Assembly (NCBI GenBank): GCA_005888325.1
Contig: VAWU01000070.1
Coordinates: 1-39,053 of the forward strand
DNA from: Actinomycetota bacterium
GTDB taxonomy: Bacteria; Actinomycetota; Acidimicrobiia; Acidimicrobiales; AC-14
DNA: 39,053 nt
Direction: 5' to 3'
Position 1 is the stretch's first letter. Each line of letters begins with the position of its first letter. Of this stretch, positions 36,598 to 39,053 are shown piece after piece. Position numbers and translations under genes: made by a program. The notes beneath the pieces are model-generated. The model did not search any database. It was not told the origin of the DNA and saw only the letters and a program-made list of their open reading frames with translations.

Positions 36598-37871
36598 GCA
36601 CCTCCGGTCGGGAGATGCACAAGCTCGTGGCCGAGCTGTACCCGCTCTGCCGGAGCATCACCGGCGACGGGGTGCGGGAGACGTTGCGGCGGGTGGCCAA
36701 GCACGTTCCGCTCGAGATCCGCGAGGTCGCCAGCGGCACGCAGGTGTTCGACTGGACCGTGCCCCCCGAGTGGAACATCCGGAGCGCGCACATCACCGGC
36801 CCGGACGGGCGGCGCGTCGTCGACTTCGAGACGTCGAACCTCCACGTCATGAGCTACAGCGTCCCCACCCGGGCCCGGCTTTCGCGGGCGGAGCTCGACA
36901 CCCACCTCCACAGCCTGCCCGACCAGCCCGACCGGGTCCCGTACCGCACGTCGTACTACTCGCGGGACTGGGGTTTCTGCATGAGCGAGCGGCAGCGCGC
37001 CTCACTCGGCGACGGCGAGTACGAGGTCGTCATCGACTCGGACCTGCGCGACGGTCACCTCACCTACGGCGAGCTCCTTATCCCGGGTGAGACCGACGAC
37101 GAGGTGCTCGTGTCGTGCCACGTGTGTCACCCTTCGCTCGCCAACGACAACCTCTCGGGCATCGCCGTCGCCACCTTCCTCGCGGCTCACCTGCGGACGT
37201 CCCGCAACCGCTATTCGTACCGGTTCCTCTTCGTCCCCGGCACCATCGGCGCGATCACGTGGCTCAGCGCCAACCGGGCGAACGTCGACCGCGTCAAGCA
37301 GGGCCTGGTGCTGGCGTGCATCGGTGACGGTGCCCCGTTCACCTACAAGCGCAGCCGGCGCGGCGACGCGACCATCGTCCGCGCCGTGGCCCACACGCTG
37401 GCCCACCGGCCGGGTGAGCACGAGGTGGTCGATTTCTCGCCGTGGGGCTACGACGAGCGCCAGTTCTGCTCACCGGGCTTCAACCTTCCTGTCGGCGGCC
37501 TGACGCGCTCGCCTCAGGGTCGATTCCCCGAGTACCACACCTCTGCCGACGACCTCAGCCTCGTCCGCCCCGAGCACCTCGCCGAGTCGCTGAGCGTGCT
37601 CGTCGAGATCGTCGACGTGCTGGAGGGTGACCGCGCCTACCTCAACGTCAACCCCATGTGCGAGCCGCGCCTCGGCGCGCGTGGGCTGTATCCCTCGGTC
37701 GGCGGGGACGACGCCGGCGTAGACCGCGTGGCGCTGTTGTGGGTGCTCAACCTCTCCGACGGCACGCACTCGCTGCTCGACATCGCGGCGCGCGCCGGCC
37801 TCCCGTTCGCGACGGTGCGGGCCGCGGCCGACGCGCTCGTCCGTGTCGGCCTGCTCGAGTCGCGGCCGTGA
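36594..37871 (+). CDS. DUF4910 zinc aminopeptidase-like protein with winged-helix tail
   Basis: A 425-residue protein with an M28-aminopeptidase-like fold of the DUF4910/DUF2172 family. The zinc-ligand pattern is kept: SCHVCHPSLANDNLSGIAVATFLAA (HxCHP, then Asp-Asn), WGYDERQFCSPGFNLPVGG (acidic ligand region), and PEYHTSADD (distal His). The N-terminal part begins HKLVAELYPLCRSITGDGVRETL, diagnostic of the family. The last 70 residues, LLWVLNLSDGTHSLLDIAARAGLPFATVRAAADALVRVGLLE, look like a winged helix. It starts at GTG 36594, overlapping the RmlC-like stop. Sugar operons with PIG-L, RmlC-like and DUF4910 genes recur in bacteria as I recall; a role in making or splitting an aminoacyl or acyl amide on a sugar is inference. 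Confidence 0.85.
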   Translation: MSTSGREMHKLVAELYPLCRSITGDGVRETLRRVAKHVPLEIREVASGTQVFDWTVPPEWNIRSAHITGPDGRRVVDFETSNLHVMSYSVPTRARLSRAELDTHLHSLPDQPDRVPYRTSYYSRDWGFCMSERQRASLGDGEYEVVIDSDLRDGHLTYGELLIPGETDDEVLVSCHVCHPSLANDNLSGIAVATFLAAHLRTSRNRYSYRFLFVPGTIGAITWLSANRANVDRVKQGLVLACIGDGAPFTYKRSRRGDATIVRAVAHTLAHRPGEHEVVDFSPWGYDERQFCSPGFNLPVGGLTRSPQGRFPEYHTSADDLSLVRPEHLAESLSVLVEIVDVLEGDRAYLNVNPMCEPRLGARGLYPSVGGDDAGVDRVALLWVLNLSDGTHSLLDIAARAGLPFATVRAAADALVRVGLLESRP

Positions 37872-38611
37872 CCGCGCTGGTGACGGGCGCCACGAGTGGC
37901 ATCGGGCGCGCCATCGCGGTGGCTCTGGCGGCCGAGGGCGCGCCGGTGTGGGCCGTGGGCCGGCGGCCAGAGGCACTCGACGCGCTGACCGCGGCCTGTC
38001 CGTCGATCCGAGGCGAGCGGGCCGACCTGGTCGAGGACGACGACGTCGAGCGGCTCGTCTCGACGCTCACGACAGAGGCGGGCGGCCTCGACGGGCTCGA
38101 CGGCCTCGACGTCCTCGTGCACGCGGCGGGGACGGCCGTCCTCGGTTGCGTGGCGGCGGCCCCGATCGACGCGCTCGACCACATGTACCGCCTCAACCTG
38201 CGGGTCCCCTACCTGTTGACGCAACGGCTCCTGCCCCTCCTGCGGCGGGCCCGGGGCCAGGTGGTGTTCGTCAACTCCAGCGCGGGCCTGCACGCGTCGG
38301 CCGGCGCGTCCCAGTACGCCGCCACCAAGCATGCGTTGAAGGCGCTCGCCGATTCCTTACGATGTGAGGCGAACGACGACGGGATCCGCGTGCTCAGCGT
38401 CTATCCCGGCAGAACGGCCTCCCCCATGCAAGAACGTCTTCACAAGCAGCGCAGCCTTCACAGCCTTTTCCGCGAGACCAGCCGGCCGTACGTGGCCGCT
38501 CACCTCCTCCAGCCCGACGACGTCGCCGCGGTCGTCGTCCAAGCGCTGCGCCTGCCCCGCACCGCGGAGGTCACCGACCTGCACGTGCGGCCGTTCGCCA
38601 AGCCCCGCTGA
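37868..38611 (+). CDS. Short-chain dehydrogenase/reductase in the sugar operon
   Basis: A 247-residue SDR: cofactor loop TALVTGATSGIGRAIAVAL at the start, HAAG (in place of NNAG) in DVLVHAAGTAVLG, catalytic Ser in VVFVNSSAGLHAS, and Tyr-x3-Lys in YAATKHALKALADSLR, followed by IRVLSVYPGRTASPM. It contains the short repeat GLDGLDGLDV near residue 76. GTG at 37868 overlaps the upstream stop (GTGA), so it is translated with the DUF4910 gene, and the glycosyltransferase follows four bases after its stop. It may reduce a keto group of a sugar precursor or a lipid; no substrate can be named. Confidence 0.85.
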   Translation: MTALVTGATSGIGRAIAVALAAEGAPVWAVGRRPEALDALTAACPSIRGERADLVEDDDVERLVSTLTTEAGGLDGLDGLDVLVHAAGTAVLGCVAAAPIDALDHMYRLNLRVPYLLTQRLLPLLRRARGQVVFVNSSAGLHASAGASQYAATKHALKALADSLRCEANDDGIRVLSVYPGRTASPMQERLHKQRSLHSLFRETSRPYVAAHLLQPDDVAAVVVQALRLPRTAEVTDLHVRPFAKPR

Positions 38612-38615
38612 CCTC

Positions 38616-39053
38616 GTGGGGTCGACGACGAGCTCTGCGCGGCCGACCGTCTCCTTCGGGGTGCCGGTCTACAACGGTGAGGCCGGCATCGATGCCGCAC
38701 TGGAATCGCTGCGCGCGCAGACGTTCGAAGACCTCGAGATCATCGTCTCCGACAACGCGTCCACCGACGGCACCGAGGAGATCTGCCGGAGTCACGCGCG
38801 GCTCGACCCGCGCGTGCGGTACGTGCGGAACGAGAGGAACGTCGGCGTGGCCAGGAACTTCAACGGCCTGTTCAGGCTGGCGAGCGGCCGGTACTTCAAG
38901 TGGGCGCCGCATGACGACGTCGTCGCTCCGGAGTTCCTCGCCCGTTGCGTCGAGGCCCTCGAGGCCGATCCCGCCGTCGCCATCGCAGTCCCCACGCCGC
39001 GCCTCATCGACGAGGCCGGCAACCCCGACGACTTCGAACGCCGCCACCGCGAC
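38616..39053 (+). CDS. Family 2 glycosyltransferase, 3' end outside window
   Basis: The first 146 codons of a GT-A fold glycosyltransferase. It starts at GTG 38616, four bases after the SDR stop, and continues past the window end with no stop. Key parts: TVSFGVPVYNGEAGIDAALESLRAQTFEDLEIIVSDNASTDGTEEI (nucleotide-binding), VRYVRNERNVGVARNFNGLFRLASGRYFKWAPHDDVVAPEF, where His-Asp-Asp stands at the DxD metal site. Such enzymes add sugars to surface polysaccharide or lipid carriers at the cytoplasmic membrane. Being in the operon, it probably transfers the modified sugar made by the upstream genes. Confidence 0.9.
   Translation, partial: MGSTTSSARPTVSFGVPVYNGEAGIDAALESLRAQTFEDLEIIVSDNASTDGTEEICRSHARLDPRVRYVRNERNVGVARNFNGLFRLASGRYFKWAPHDDVVAPEFLARCVEALEADPAVAIAVPTPRLIDEAGNPDDFERRHRD

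Overview
The window is very G+C-rich, densely packed DNA from an actinobacterium. Codon bias, many GTG starts, and 1- or 4-base stop/start overlaps (ATGA, GTGA, TGATG) fit a mycobacterium-like or Acidimicrobiia-like lineage; the exact taxon cannot be fixed from the sequence. No tRNA, rRNA, CRISPR array, insertion sequence or integrase was seen, and no gene-free stretch exceeds about 200 bases.

Region A (1-32,100, except a few genes) is a steroid/sterol catabolism island. I recognise relatives of the Mycobacterium tuberculosis cholesterol genes: echA20 (partial, 1-308), ipdF, fadE30, ltp3, ltp4, echA19, fadD19 (two copies), fadA5, an alpha-methylacyl-CoA racemase (mcr type) and a Rv1533-like flavoprotein. 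Around them are several thiolase-like/DUF35 pairs, a zinc alcohol dehydrogenase, another acyl-CoA ligase, a hotdog thioesterase, an F420-type oxidoreductase and a cyclase-family hydrolase. The genes cover side-chain activation (FadD19), stereochemical correction (racemase), beta-oxidation (EchA19, FadA5), aldolytic cleavage (Ltp proteins with DUF35 partners) and ring C/D opening (EchA20, IpdF, FadE30). FadD19 with Ltp3 and Ltp4 points to C24-branched sterols such as plant sterols. A complete branched-chain-amino-acid-type ABC transporter (1,503-6,472) sits inside the island.

Four promoter regions between divergent gene pairs carry a 14-base inverted repeat of the form TAGAAC-NN-GTTCTA, the type bound by the TetR-family cholesterol regulator KstR. 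A fifth, weaker copy precedes the ABC transporter. This ties ligase, thiolase, racemase, hydratase and possibly transport genes into one inferred regulon. No regulator gene lies in the window.

Region B (26,264-27,021 and 30,464-32,096) holds unrelated small genes: two tiny Cys-rich metal-binding proteins, a DUF983 membrane protein, a DUF1707 membrane protein and a secreted PI-PLC-like phosphodiesterase. Two related palindromic elements (12,069-12,115 and 26,552-26,606) lie between convergent genes and look like two-way terminators.

Region C (32,294-39,053) is one plus-strand operon for a modified nucleotide sugar and surface glycan: an NAD-dependent epimerase, a sugar C-methyltransferase, a glucose-1-phosphate cytidylyltransferase broken by a frameshift, a PIG-L deacetylase, an RmlC-like epimerase, a DUF4910 zinc aminopeptidase-like protein, an SDR and a family 2 glycosyltransferase cut by the window end. 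The final product is not identifiable here.
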